Source of the DNA: Haloarcula marismortui ATCC 43049
GTDB taxonomy: Archaea; Halobacteriota; Halobacteria; Halobacteriales; Haloarculaceae
Length of the DNA stretch: 64,000 nucleotides
NCBI RefSeq assembly: GCF_000011085.1
Contig: NC_006396.1
Span: forward strand, 2,232,001-2,296,000
Direction: 5' to 3'
Part shown: positions 7,891-15,855 of the stretch, piece by piece
How the letters are laid out: the number at the start of each line of letters is the position of its first letter
Numbering within the stretch: position 1 is the stretch's first letter
Position numbers and translations under genes: made by a program
The notes under the pieces: generated by a model
The model's database searches: none
What the model was told of the DNA's origin: nothing
The model's input: only the letters and a program-made list of their open reading frames with translations

Positions 7891-9525
7891 ATGGATACCT
7901 GGCTGCGACGGACGCTGCTGTATATCGTCGCGCTTGGCGGCATCATTCTGGGGTATGCGTTCGCATACGACTACGGAATGGCAGTGTTCGAAAACAACCC
8001 GCAACCGTTCCTGCGGTCGCTTCGTGTCGTGGTCGAAACGTTCACTACGACCGGGTACGGCTCGGACGCGCCGTGGAGCACCACGGAGATGCGGCTGCTC
8101 GTCATCGTGATGGACATCACCGGCGTCGTGCTCATCTTTCTCGCGTTGCCGGTGTTGCTGTTTCCGCTGTTCGAAGAGGCGATGGCGACGAAGGCCCCGA
8201 ACACCGTCGAAAACGGCCTCAGCGACCACGTCGTCATCTGTCAGTTCTCCCCCCGCGGTGAGACGCTCGTCACCGAACTCGACACCTGGGACGTTGACTA
8301 CGTCATCGTCGAACCGGACCGGGACCTGGCCAACGACCTCTATGAAGACGGGTACTACGTCATCCACGCCGACCCACAGTCCGTCGATGGACTCGAACGA
8401 GCCCATCTGTCATCCGCTCGCGCACTCGTCGCTGACGCCTCCGACCAGGTGAACACCAGCATCATCCTCACCGCCCGCGAGGTCGACGAGTCCGTTCAGA
8501 CTATCAGCGTCGTCAAGGAGCCCGACCGCGCGAAGTATCACGACCTCGCCGGCGCCGACGCCGTCCTGTCGCCGCGTGGACTGCTCGGTGAGAGCCTCGC
8601 GAGCAAGGTCACGACCGGCGTCTCGACGACGCTCGGGGACTCAATAGAAATCGGCGAGGACTTCGACATCGCCGAACTGCCGATCCACCGCGGGAGCGAC
8701 CTCGTCGGAACGACGCTGGCCGACAGCGGCATCCGCGAGCAGACCGGCGTCAACGTCATCGGCGCGTGGTTCCGCGGCCAGTTCGTGAGTCCACCCGACC
8801 CCGACGCTGAACTCGACGGCAGTACGGTCCTACTGGTGTCGGGGACCGAGTCCCAACTGGAGCAGCTCAAGCAGATGACCCTCTCCAGCGTGCGTGGCTT
8901 CCGCCGCGGGGAAACGGTTATCATCGGTGCTGGCGAGGTCGGCCAGACGATTACGTCGGCGCTTACGAACGCCGGAGTGCCGCATACGGTGCTCGACCAG
9001 GCTGACGAGCCGGGGGTCGACGTTGTCGGCGACGCCACAGATCCCGAAGAGCTACGTCACGCTGGTGTCGGCACAGCCAGGACGGTTATTCTCGCCCTGT
9101 CAGCGGACACCGATACCGAGTTCGCGACGCTTGTTATCCGTGATCTCAACCCGGACGTCGAAATCATCGCCCGCGCCGAGGAAAGCGAGAACGTCCAGAA
9201 GATGTACCGGGCAGGCGCTGACTACGTCCTCGCGCTGTCGACAGTCAGTGGCCGGATGCTCGCCTCCACAATTCTCGAAGACGAGGACGTTATCTCGATG
9301 GACCAGCAAGTCGAAGTCATCCGCGTCGCCGCTAACGGCCTCGGAAATACGACGATCGGCGAGGCCGATGTCCGCTCACGGACGGGCTGTACGGTCGTCG
9401 CCATCGAGCGTAACGGCGCTGTCATCACCGACCTCAGTCCTGACGTGACTATTGAACCGACTGATAAGCTCGTCATCGCCGGCACCGACGACGGCGTGAC
9501 GCGGTTCAAGTCGGTGTTTGGCTAG
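7891..9525 (+). CDS. Two-TM potassium channel with tandem RCK domains
   Basis: A 544-residue K+ channel subunit. Two transmembrane helices (about 9-28 and 68-95) flank a pore helix and the selectivity filter TTGYG at residues 53-57. The cytoplasmic part has two RCK units, each a TrkA-N Rossmann domain followed by a TrkA-C domain (about 110-305 and 335-544). The second has a classical nucleotide loop GAGEVG; the first has FSPRG in that position. Channels with two RCK units in one chain, such as GsuK, form a gating ring from four subunits. A TATA-like ttttacac centred near 7864 is 27 nt before the ATG, supporting a leaderless transcript. Confidence 0.9.
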   Translation: MDTWLRRTLLYIVALGGIILGYAFAYDYGMAVFENNPQPFLRSLRVVVETFTTTGYGSDAPWSTTEMRLLVIVMDITGVVLIFLALPVLLFPLFEEAMATKAPNTVENGLSDHVVICQFSPRGETLVTELDTWDVDYVIVEPDRDLANDLYEDGYYVIHADPQSVDGLERAHLSSARALVADASDQVNTSIILTAREVDESVQTISVVKEPDRAKYHDLAGADAVLSPRGLLGESLASKVTTGVSTTLGDSIEIGEDFDIAELPIHRGSDLVGTTLADSGIREQTGVNVIGAWFRGQFVSPPDPDAELDGSTVLLVSGTESQLEQLKQMTLSSVRGFRRGETVIIGAGEVGQTITSALTNAGVPHTVLDQADEPGVDVVGDATDPEELRHAGVGTARTVILALSADTDTEFATLVIRDLNPDVEIIARAEESENVQKMYRAGADYVLALSTVSGRMLASTILEDEDVISMDQQVEVIRVAANGLGNTTIGEADVRSRTGCTVVAIERNGAVITDLSPDVTIEPTDKLVIAGTDDGVTRFKSVFG

Positions 9526-9891
9526 CCACCTTTTTCGGCCTCGGGTGCGCTTCGCGCACCCCTCGGCGCAAAAACGTGGTCTTGCTGAGCGGAGCAATGC
9601 AAGGCTCGAAAGACGAGCCTCGCGAGTCTTTCGGTGGCGAAAAAGGCCGACCGCTCGCTACGCTCGCGTTCGGTGAACCGCTCACTCCGTTCGCGGACAG
9701 TCACTACGCGTCCGTTACCACAACGTTCGATATCAGAGAGGTTCGACAGGAGAAGGATTCTATACTGACTCCGGGCACCGGCGGCGTCGCCGCCGGATAC
9801 TGGCCGCCCTGCCCTTCCCCGGTTCGCGCGATGAAACGCGCTCACGGCCATCAGTAATCCACTCTTCAGACGAACAGTAACGGTAGCGGGC
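9526..9891. other. Convergent intergenic region with several strong hairpins
   Basis: This 366-nt region between the 3' ends of the channel and citrate synthase genes has no credible coding sequence; the open frame on the minus strand translates to RERSER-type repeats typical of degenerate haloarchaeal spacer. It holds a perfect 8-bp hairpin (9543-9561), two mutually exclusive hairpins (9602-9620 and 9607-9633), and further imperfect repeats built from gctcgctacgctcgc-like words. It probably terminates transcription from both sides. Confidence 0.55.
9543..9561. terminator. Perfect 8-bp GC-rich hairpin after the channel gene
   Basis: gggtgcgc and gcgcaccc form a perfect stem with a 3-nt loop, 17 nt after the channel stop codon. 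A T run (ttttt at 9532-9536) precedes it and an A run (aaaaa, 9571-9575) follows it, so on the minus strand it would be followed by T residues. A role as transcription end or mRNA 3'-end stabiliser is inferred. Confidence 0.4.
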
Positions 9892-11037
9892 CTATCGCTC
9901 GTCCAGCGGCACGAACTCCGTCTCGTCGGTGTTCTTGCCGACGTAGCGGGCACGCGGGCGGATCAGGCGGTTGTCCTCGATGTACTCGAAGACGTGGGCG
10001 ACCCAGCCGCCGACGCGGGACATCGCGAAGATGGGGGTGTAGATGTCGATGGGGATGCCCATCTGGTAGTACGTCGACGCCGAGTAGAAGTCGACGTTGG
10101 GGGCCAGCCCTTTCTCTTCCATGAGGTAGTCCTCGATGGTGGTCGACATCTCGTACCACTTGAGCGTCCCGGCGGCCTCGCCGAGTTCCTTCGAGCGCTC
10201 GCCGAGAATCTTCGCCCGCGGGTCCTTGACGTTGTAGACGCGGTGGCCGAAGCCGGAGACGCGGCGGCCCTCGTCGAGGGCGTTCTTGACCCAGTCGAGC
10301 GGGTCGGATTCGGCGTCGTCAACCTCCTTTAGCATCTCCATCACGTCCTGATTCGCCCCGCCGTGGAGCGGTCCCTTCAGCGTCCCGATAGCGGAGGTGA
10401 CCGCACTGTGAACGTCCGACAGCGTCGACGCCGTCGTGATAGCCGAGAACGTCGAAGCGTTGAGGCCGTGGTCGGCGTGGAGCACGAGCGCCTGGTCGAA
10501 CACGTCGGCGAGCACGTCGTCTGGCTCCTCACCATTGAGCATGTAGAGGAAATTCGCCGCGTGGTCAAGGTCGTCGTGGGGCTCGACAGGCTCCTTGCCG
10601 TCGCGGATGCGGGTGAATGCCGCGATGATCGTCGGGATTTTGGCCGTGATCCGTCGCCCAGTTTCGAGATTGACCATCTCGTCGGTCGGTTCGGCGTCCT
10701 CGGGCGCAGGGTCGAACGCAGAGAGCATCGACACCGCAGTCCGGAGCGCTGCCATCGGGTTCTCGTCTGCTTCGGCGAGCTGTCGCACAGTCGAGATGAC
10801 GTCGTCGTCCACACCGCGTGCGTCCACCATCGCCTGCTTGAACTCGGAGAGTTCGTCCCGGTTCGGCAGGTGGCCGTGCCAGAGCAGGTACAGCACCTCT
10901 TCATAGCTGGCACCCTTCGCGAGGTCCTCGATGGTGTACCCCCGATACACGAGTTTGCCAGCGTCGCCGTCGATAACGCTGAGTTCGGACTCGGCGACGA
11001 TGACACCCTCGAGTCCCTTCTTGAGGTCGTCGGACAT
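9892..11037 (-). CDS. citZ: Citrate synthase
   Basis: Condenses acetyl-CoA and oxaloacetate to citrate in the TCA cycle. The 381-residue chain is the short archaeal/Gram-positive type. Visible catalytic regions are HADHGLNAST, LHGGANQDVMEM and GFGHRVYNVKDPRA, with the C-terminal SRVGGWVAHVFEY segment carrying the substrate-binding Arg region. MSDDLKKGLEG is taken as the start, two codons inside the longest frame, because that is the usual N-terminus. A T-rich element near 11067 may serve as its TATA box. It lies alone between two ion-transport genes. Confidence 0.95.
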   Translation of the reverse strand: MSDDLKKGLEGVIVAESELSVIDGDAGKLVYRGYTIEDLAKGASYEEVLYLLWHGHLPNRDELSEFKQAMVDARGVDDDVISTVRQLAEADENPMAALRTAVSMLSAFDPAPEDAEPTDEMVNLETGRRITAKIPTIIAAFTRIRDGKEPVEPHDDLDHAANFLYMLNGEEPDDVLADVFDQALVLHADHGLNASTFSAITTASTLSDVHSAVTSAIGTLKGPLHGGANQDVMEMLKEVDDAESDPLDWVKNALDEGRRVSGFGHRVYNVKDPRAKILGERSKELGEAAGTLKWYEMSTTIEDYLMEEKGLAPNVDFYSASTYYQMGIPIDIYTPIFAMSRVGGWVAHVFEYIEDNRLIRPRARYVGKNTDETEFVPLDER

Positions 11038-11271
11038 ACGCAATCAGTTCCCTACCTTCCGGGAAAAACATTTTCTTTCTGAGCGTGTGTGGCACAATGT
11101 CAGAGAACAGTTATTGGACGACTGTCCAGCAGCTTCCCGTCAAATCCGGGGCGGTGTTCCAACACATCACCCATAGTAGTGTGCAAACGGCCAGTCACGC
11201 CCCATATCGGGGCGCGCTATCTCGCCCCACAGTGAGGAACGTTTTTGCTCGGGGCCATCGAATCGGCGGCT

Positions 11272-12495
11272 ATGGACCCGACAGGGACGGTCGAGTACGA
11301 ACCGGTCAGCGTCAAGCAGGTGCTGGCCGAGATGAAAGACACCGCCGAGTTGCTCATTGACCTCTCGTACTCGGCTGTCCTGCTGGGTAGCGACGACGTG
11401 GCTGCGGAGGTGCTGGAATTAGAGGAGAAAATGGACGTGCTCCAGTTGCGCGCACGCATGAGTCTCCTGATGGCCTGCCGGTCGACGGCGGACGCAGAAT
11501 CGCTCGCCCCGGTTCTGGGAATGGTTGGGGCCGCGGAGAAAATCAGCGACGCCGCTGGCGACATCGCCAAAATAGTGCTAGAGGACATCGGCCTGCCGGA
11601 TACAATGCGGGCGGCCCTGCCCGAGGCTGTCGAGACGCTCGTGCGGGCGACAATCAGTTCTGAATCCGCGCTGGCCGGCGAGACACTGGGCGGTCTGAAC
11701 CTCGAAACCGAGACGGGTGTCCGCGCGCTGGCGATCCGCCGGCAGGGGAACTGGTTGCTCAACCCCGAGCGGGAAACGCGCCTCGAAGCGGGCGACGTGG
11801 TGCTGTTCCGGGGACCGGAGGACGGTATCGCCGAGGTGTATCAGGACGCGACGGGCGAGGTGTACGAACCGCCGGAGCCGCCGGAAGGAGGCGTCCGCGA
11901 CCTCGAACGAGCCGTTGACTCCATCGTCCTGATGAAAGACATGGGCGAGTTGGCCGTCGACCTGGCCTATGGTGCAGTCCTGTTCGACAGCACGGAGGTC
12001 GCCGAGGAAGTCGTCGAACTCGAAGCCGAGGTCGACGCGCTGCAGTCACGGTTCGAGGCCTGGACGCTCCGGGCTGCCGCCGACATCGACGACCCCGTCT
12101 CCCTGCGAGGGCTTGTCCATCTGGCCCGGTCGACTGAGGTCATCTCTGACGCCGCACTGGAGATGAGCGAAGGCGTCCTGCGTGGGCTATCGACGCATCC
12201 GGTCGTCACCGAGGCCGTACAGGAGTCCGACGAGGTCATCGTCCGGACCACAGTGTACCCCGACAGCGACCTCGCGGGAACGACCATCGGCGACGCGGAG
12301 GTCAAGACAGCGACAGGCATGCGAATCATCGCGATACGGCGCGGCGCCGGGGAGAGCGAGCGGACCGGACGCGAGGGGGGTGACTGGGTCGTTTCGCCCG
12401 GCCCGGAAACACAGATTCAGACGGGCGATGTACTCATCGCGAAGGGGACTCGAACCGGCGGCGACCGGCTTACGGACCTGACAAAGAGCGCATAG
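11272..12495 (+). CDS. Tandem PhoU/TrkA-C domain protein (ion transport regulator)
   Basis: A 407-residue soluble protein made of two similar halves. Each has a PhoU-like helical bundle (KDTAELLIDLSYSAVL versus KDMGELAVDLAYGAVL) followed by a TrkA-C/RCK-C domain (GVRALAIRRQG versus GMRIIAIRRGAG). TrkA-C domains usually bind ligands and control K+ or other cation transporters, and in haloarchaea PhoU-TrkA-C proteins often neighbour transporters. Here the nearest is the RCK channel 1.7 kb upstream, beyond citrate synthase. An alternative upstream ATG would add nine residues; MDPTGTVEYEP is chosen because a T-rich box near 11243 lies 29 nt before it. Confidence 0.8.
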   Translation: MDPTGTVEYEPVSVKQVLAEMKDTAELLIDLSYSAVLLGSDDVAAEVLELEEKMDVLQLRARMSLLMACRSTADAESLAPVLGMVGAAEKISDAAGDIAKIVLEDIGLPDTMRAALPEAVETLVRATISSESALAGETLGGLNLETETGVRALAIRRQGNWLLNPERETRLEAGDVVLFRGPEDGIAEVYQDATGEVYEPPEPPEGGVRDLERAVDSIVLMKDMGELAVDLAYGAVLFDSTEVAEEVVELEAEVDALQSRFEAWTLRAAADIDDPVSLRGLVHLARSTEVISDAALEMSEGVLRGLSTHPVVTEAVQESDEVIVRTTVYPDSDLAGTTIGDAEVKTATGMRIIAIRRGAGESERTGREGGDWVVSPGPETQIQTGDVLIAKGTRTGGDRLTDLTKSA

Positions 12496-12501
12496 CGTTA
12501 T

Positions 12502-12753
12502 CTACTGTCTGGCGAGTCGCACGGCCGAGACGGCCGTAAACAGCGCTGTCAGCAACCCGCCCAGCGATGTCGCGAGGACGAACGCCAGCGCCACGTAGAA
12601 TCCAATCGGTCGCTGGGCTCCCGGCAGGACGAACAGGGCGAACAGCCCCGCCGTGAACAGGCCAGCGAGCACGAAGCCGATTTTCGCGTTGCGTGGTACG
12701 TTCAGCGCCGCGACCATCGCCGCTTTGCCGCTCTGTGGCTCGGACTGGGACAC
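12502..12753 (-). CDS. Small two-helix membrane protein
   Basis: An 83-residue protein with a short polar N-terminus followed by NAKIGFVLAGLFTAGLFALF and a second helix reading YVALAFVLATSLGGLLTALF. It resembles an uncharacterised haloarchaeal family (I recall DUF7536, not verified). A GTG start at 12753 (MSQSEPQSG) is preferred; ATG at 12717 and TTG at 12801 are alternatives. It converges with the PhoU/TrkA-C gene, 6 nt apart. Confidence 0.55.
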   Translation of the reverse strand: MSQSEPQSGKAAMVAALNVPRNAKIGFVLAGLFTAGLFALFVLPGAQRPIGFYVALAFVLATSLGGLLTALFTAVSAVRLARQ

Positions 12754-12852
12754 ACCGACTGGTAGGGTCGGCGGCCCCAAGATGCCGTCGGTCCGGCGCA
12801 ACTGTTGGCGAAATCCGAACCAGTAAAGGCTCCCAAGGCAAACGTGAGAACA

Positions 12853-13809
12853 ATGGTTACTTTCGGTACGGCGACCGCCGCCCCCGGTGAAAAAGACACG
12901 GGGCGGCTGGAGGTCGGTGAGACCCGCGACGGGTCGACGTTCGGGCTACCGGTCGCCGTCGTCAACGGTATCGACGACGGACGGACGCTCTACATCCAGG
13001 CGGCCAGCGACGGTGACGAACTGAACGGTGTCGGCGTCATCCAGCGGACGCTCCCACAGCTCGACCCGATGGAGCTATCGGGGACGATTCTGGTCTGTGG
13101 CGTCGTCAACTACCACGCGTTTCAGGTCGCCGAGCACCGCAACCCGGTCGACGACACGAAGATGAATCGGGCGTATCCGGGCGACAAGACAGGGACCTCG
13201 AGCGAGCGCATCGCTGCGGCGACGTTCAACGCCGCCATCAGCGCAGATTACGTGCTCGACCTGCATCAGGGCTCAACCTCGCAGATGATCGACGAGGTGC
13301 GGGTCCGGTGTGGCACCCGCCACCGCCTCCACGAGGAGTGTCTCGAACTCGCCAAAGTGTTCGGCTGTGGCTACATCCTCGACCAGAAAGGCCCCGACGG
13401 ACAGCTGGCCCGCGCTGCCCCGGACGAGGGCGTGCCAACAATCGACCCCGAACTCGGCGGCTGTGTCGGCTGGGACGAGGACTCCATCCAACGGGGCGTC
13501 GACGGCGTCTTCAACGTCCTGCACCACTACGGCTTCCTCGATGGCCACTACGACACGCGCCCGCAGACCCGCGCTACCGGGTTCGAACAGTATGGCTCTC
13601 CAGTCGGCGGCCTCATCGATTTCAAGCCCGACCTCGGTGACCGCGTCGCCCGTGGCGAGACGCTGTTTGAAGTGACCGACGTGTTCGGCGATCCGAAGGC
13701 CGAAATCACTGCCGACTCCAGTGGCGTATTCTGGCGTGCGCGCCGGCTCCCACAGGTCGCAACGGGCGAGTACGTCTGCTCGGTCGGGACGAACATCGAT
13801 ACCTACTGA
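12853..13809 (+). CDS. Succinylglutamate desuccinylase/aspartoacylase family protein
   Basis: A 318-residue protein of the AstE/AspA zinc-deacylase (M14-like) family, which removes acyl groups from amino acids. Seen are QAASDGDELNG (residues 49-59), where the family usually has a xHGxE zinc motif, and VLDLHQGS with the second His ligand. A C-terminal beta domain (about 245-318, with DRVARGETLFEVTDVFG) follows, as usual. The first zinc ligand His appears replaced by Asp53, so metal binding may be altered. MVTFGTATA is chosen as the start since homology begins there. The gene is followed by a 253-nt spacer. Confidence 0.8.
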   Translation: MVTFGTATAAPGEKDTGRLEVGETRDGSTFGLPVAVVNGIDDGRTLYIQAASDGDELNGVGVIQRTLPQLDPMELSGTILVCGVVNYHAFQVAEHRNPVDDTKMNRAYPGDKTGTSSERIAAATFNAAISADYVLDLHQGSTSQMIDEVRVRCGTRHRLHEECLELAKVFGCGYILDQKGPDGQLARAAPDEGVPTIDPELGGCVGWDEDSIQRGVDGVFNVLHHYGFLDGHYDTRPQTRATGFEQYGSPVGGLIDFKPDLGDRVARGETLFEVTDVFGDPKAEITADSSGVFWRARRLPQVATGEYVCSVGTNIDTY

Positions 13810-14062
13810 GAACCACTTTCTATTGCAGGGGTGTCCTTGCGGCGCAACGGGCCGCTGTGGGCACCGCCCGCTGCTCACTGGCACAGAACGCCGCGTATGT
13901 CCGCCCGCAAACCTGCCTTTCCCCGTGGCGGCCGACGGAGCGGCCGCCCGGCCACCGCTGTGTTCGCTCCGCCGCTCTGCGCACTCCGCCGCGGCCACAG
14001 ACACCGACGACTTCGACCGAAGATGCCGCCAGTTTTTGAACGGGCAGTGCCCCAGTACCCCT

Positions 14063-15133
14063 ATGCGCACCTGTAGCGTCTGCGACCGGGAGTATCCGCG
14101 TGCGGAACCCTGGCGGTGTTCTTGCGGAGCACCGCTTGACTACGCCATGCAGCCGCTGCCCGACAGCCAACCGGGGCAGTTCTCACGGACCAGCGGCGTC
14201 TGGGACTTCGCCAAGTTCCTCCCGATGGACGAGCGAGTCAGTCTCGGCGAAGGCTGGACACCGCTGGTCGACGCGCCCGGGTGGGACGCCACGTTCAAAC
14301 TGGAATCACTCCACCCGACGGGGAGTTTCAAGGACCGCGGCGCGGCGACAGTTATCGCCGAAGCGCTCGAAGTTGGGGCCGACCGCGTGCTCGAAGACTC
14401 CTCGGGCAACGCCGGGTTGGCGGTCGCATCCTACGCGGCGCGAGCGGGGCTGGACGCGGAGATATACGTCCCCGCGAGCGCGAAGGACGCGAAGGTTCGC
14501 CGCATCGAACGAACCGGGGCCGATGTCGTCCGGGTTGAGGGGAGTAGAGAGTCCGTAACCGAAGCCTGTATCGACGCTGTGGAGGACGGGGCAGGGTGGT
14601 ATGCCAGCCACGCCTGGAATCCCGCTTTCTTCGCCGGGACAGCGACGGCTGCCTACGAAATCGCCGCCCAGCGTGACTGGAGCGTTCCGGACGCCGTCGT
14701 CACGCCGCTTGGTCACGGGACGCTGTTTCTCGGTCTCTACCGTGGATTTCAGGCGTTGGAGCAAGCTGGATGGACAGACGCTATCCCGCGCATACTGGGA
14801 ACGCAAGCGGTCGGGTACAGTCCCATCGCCGACGATGACGAGGGCGGGACTGTGCCGGACGACGCTGCCGCCAACGACCTCGCCGACGGGATCCACATCC
14901 GGGACCCACCACGCGGCCGGCAGATACGGCACGCTATCGACGAGACCGATGGTGCCGCCGTCGCCGTCTCCGCGGCGGCAACGGAGCGCGAACGCGACCG
15001 GCTCGGTGCAGCAGGGTTTCACGTCGAGCCGACGTGTGCGACGGCGACAGCGGCGCTACCCGAGTTCAGAGAGCGGGGAGAACTCCAGGACGGTGACGAC
15101 GTCGTTGTAGCGTTGACCGGGCGAAACGATTAA
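14063..15133 (+). CDS. Threonine synthase-like PLP enzyme with N-terminal zinc knuckle
   Basis: A 356-residue fold-type II PLP enzyme. The N-terminus has CSVC and CSCG pairs, like the zinc-ribbon lead of archaeal threonine synthases. The PLP Lys is in PTGSFKDRGA and the glycine loop region is VTPLGHGTLFLG; SSGNAGLA is the substrate loop. True threonine synthases convert O-phosphohomoserine to threonine; this copy is somewhat shorter than usual (about 400) and could be a paralogue with another substrate. The 253 nt before it show no gene. Its stop overlaps by 4 bp the convergent microprotein gene. Confidence 0.75.
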   Translation: MRTCSVCDREYPRAEPWRCSCGAPLDYAMQPLPDSQPGQFSRTSGVWDFAKFLPMDERVSLGEGWTPLVDAPGWDATFKLESLHPTGSFKDRGAATVIAEALEVGADRVLEDSSGNAGLAVASYAARAGLDAEIYVPASAKDAKVRRIERTGADVVRVEGSRESVTEACIDAVEDGAGWYASHAWNPAFFAGTATAAYEIAAQRDWSVPDAVVTPLGHGTLFLGLYRGFQALEQAGWTDAIPRILGTQAVGYSPIADDDEGGTVPDDAAANDLADGIHIRDPPRGRQIRHAIDETDGAAVAVSAAATERERDRLGAAGFHVEPTCATATAALPEFRERGELQDGDDVVVALTGRND

Positions 15134-15333
15134 CGCATCAGCAGTGTCGATACCGCGAAGTCGGCATCGACAGAAAGCCACTGCTTCTCTACGTCTGTCG
15201 TGTCGACATCTGGCGCGTAGCAGATGAGTCGCTCGCTGCCGTCGGGACGGGAGCGTACCACGGCAGGCAGCGTGCCATCGTCAGCGTCAGTCGCCGCCGT
15301 CACCTCGCTCGTCGACCGGGTATCGGAGTCCAT
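15130..15333 (-). CDS. Microprotein, paralogue of the adjacent 68-residue gene
   Basis: A 67-residue acidic protein of unknown function. Its C-terminal half reads RLICYAPDVDTTDVEKQWLSV, matching SILYPPNSTGSELEANWLAV in the gene just upstream. This pattern (a Y-P core, then W-x-x-x, then a final acidic strand) resembles a haloarchaeal family I recall as DUF7511. The start MDSDTRST is preferred over an ATG four codons earlier because a TATA-like taacaataataac centred near 15358 lies 25 nt before it. That box sits between the arms of an inverted repeat. Confidence 0.65.
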   Translation of the reverse strand: MDSDTRSTSEVTAATDADDGTLPAVVRSRPDGSERLICYAPDVDTTDVEKQWLSVDADFAVSTLLMR

Positions 15334-15344
15334 GTTCCGATTCA

Positions 15345-15372
15345 CGACAGGTGTTATTATTGTTACCTGTCG
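15345..15372 (-). promoter_or_regulatory. Inverted repeat flanking the TATA-like box of the downstream microprotein
   Basis: cgacaggt (15345-15352) and acctgtcg (15365-15372) are perfect 8-bp arms around an AT-rich 12-nt centre that would be the TATA box for the gene starting at 15333. The geometry suits a repressor site. It could instead be a terminator of the preceding gene, but no T run follows. Confidence 0.5.
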
Positions 15373-15389
15373 GTTATCGGGTGTAAGGG

Positions 15390-15596
15390 CTACTGAACGT
15401 CGTCGAGAGAAACGAGAAGGTCAGACGAAACGGCCAGCCAGTTTGCTTCCAGTTCGGAGCCCGTGCTATTGGGCGGATACAGGATTGAGCGCTGGCCGCC
15501 ACCCGCAGCCGGCTCGTGTTCGACAGTCAATAGTTTCTCGGCGGCGTCGCCATCCGTCGTATTTTGCTGCTGGGCATCTGACCGCTCAGGGCACAT
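15390..15596 (-). CDS. Microprotein, paralogue of the gene at 15130-15333
   Basis: A 68-residue acidic protein ending NWLAVSSDLLVSLDDVQ, with RSILYPPNS in the middle. It shares its core with the downstream neighbour (57 nt away) and with the protein at 51494-51685, which ends SATVSLDELR. The family resembles what I recall as haloarchaeal DUF7511; no function is known. The ATG is 8 nt from a 24-bp palindrome covering the promoter position. Confidence 0.65.
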   Translation of the reverse strand: MCPERSDAQQQNTTDGDAAEKLLTVEHEPAAGGGQRSILYPPNSTGSELEANWLAVSSDLLVSLDDVQ

Positions 15597-15604
15597 AGCC
15601 GCAG

Positions 15605-15628
15605 ATAACAGTATTGCAATATTGTTAT
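15605..15628 (-). promoter_or_regulatory. 24-bp near-perfect palindrome over the promoter of a microprotein gene
   Basis: ataacagtattg and caatattgttat are complementary at 11 of 12 positions with no spacer. The site spans -9 to -32 from the start codon at 15596, where the TATA box of a leaderless haloarchaeal gene should lie. It is a good candidate operator. Confidence 0.55.
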
Positions 15629-15855
15629 CCGTAGTCTAAATCGGGATATATCCCCCTATTACTGGAATATTCGTGGTGCTTACTGACCGGTAGCCAGTCC
15701 GAACCAGATAGCAGAGAGAAACAGAGCCGCGCTCGGTCGCTGGGTGAGAAGTGTACACGACGAGGTCACGGCGCGTGCGAATTGTTGGAGCCTATCTCGG
15801 GATAGTGTCGACCCCGGGGTCGATTCAGATCGGTACTTCCAGACAGCATTCTGTC

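Noticed and set aside
9522-9953. A 143-residue minus-strand frame in the channel/citrate synthase spacer.
   Set aside because: The RERSERF-type repeats come from degenerate spacer words such as gctcgctacgctcgc, common in haloarchaeal intergenic DNA. There is no start context.
13721-14062. In-frame N-terminal extension of the threonine-synthase-like gene.
   Set aside because: The added 114 residues are Arg/Pro/Ala-rich and unlike the family, whose zinc-knuckle N-terminus begins at MRTCSVC (14063).
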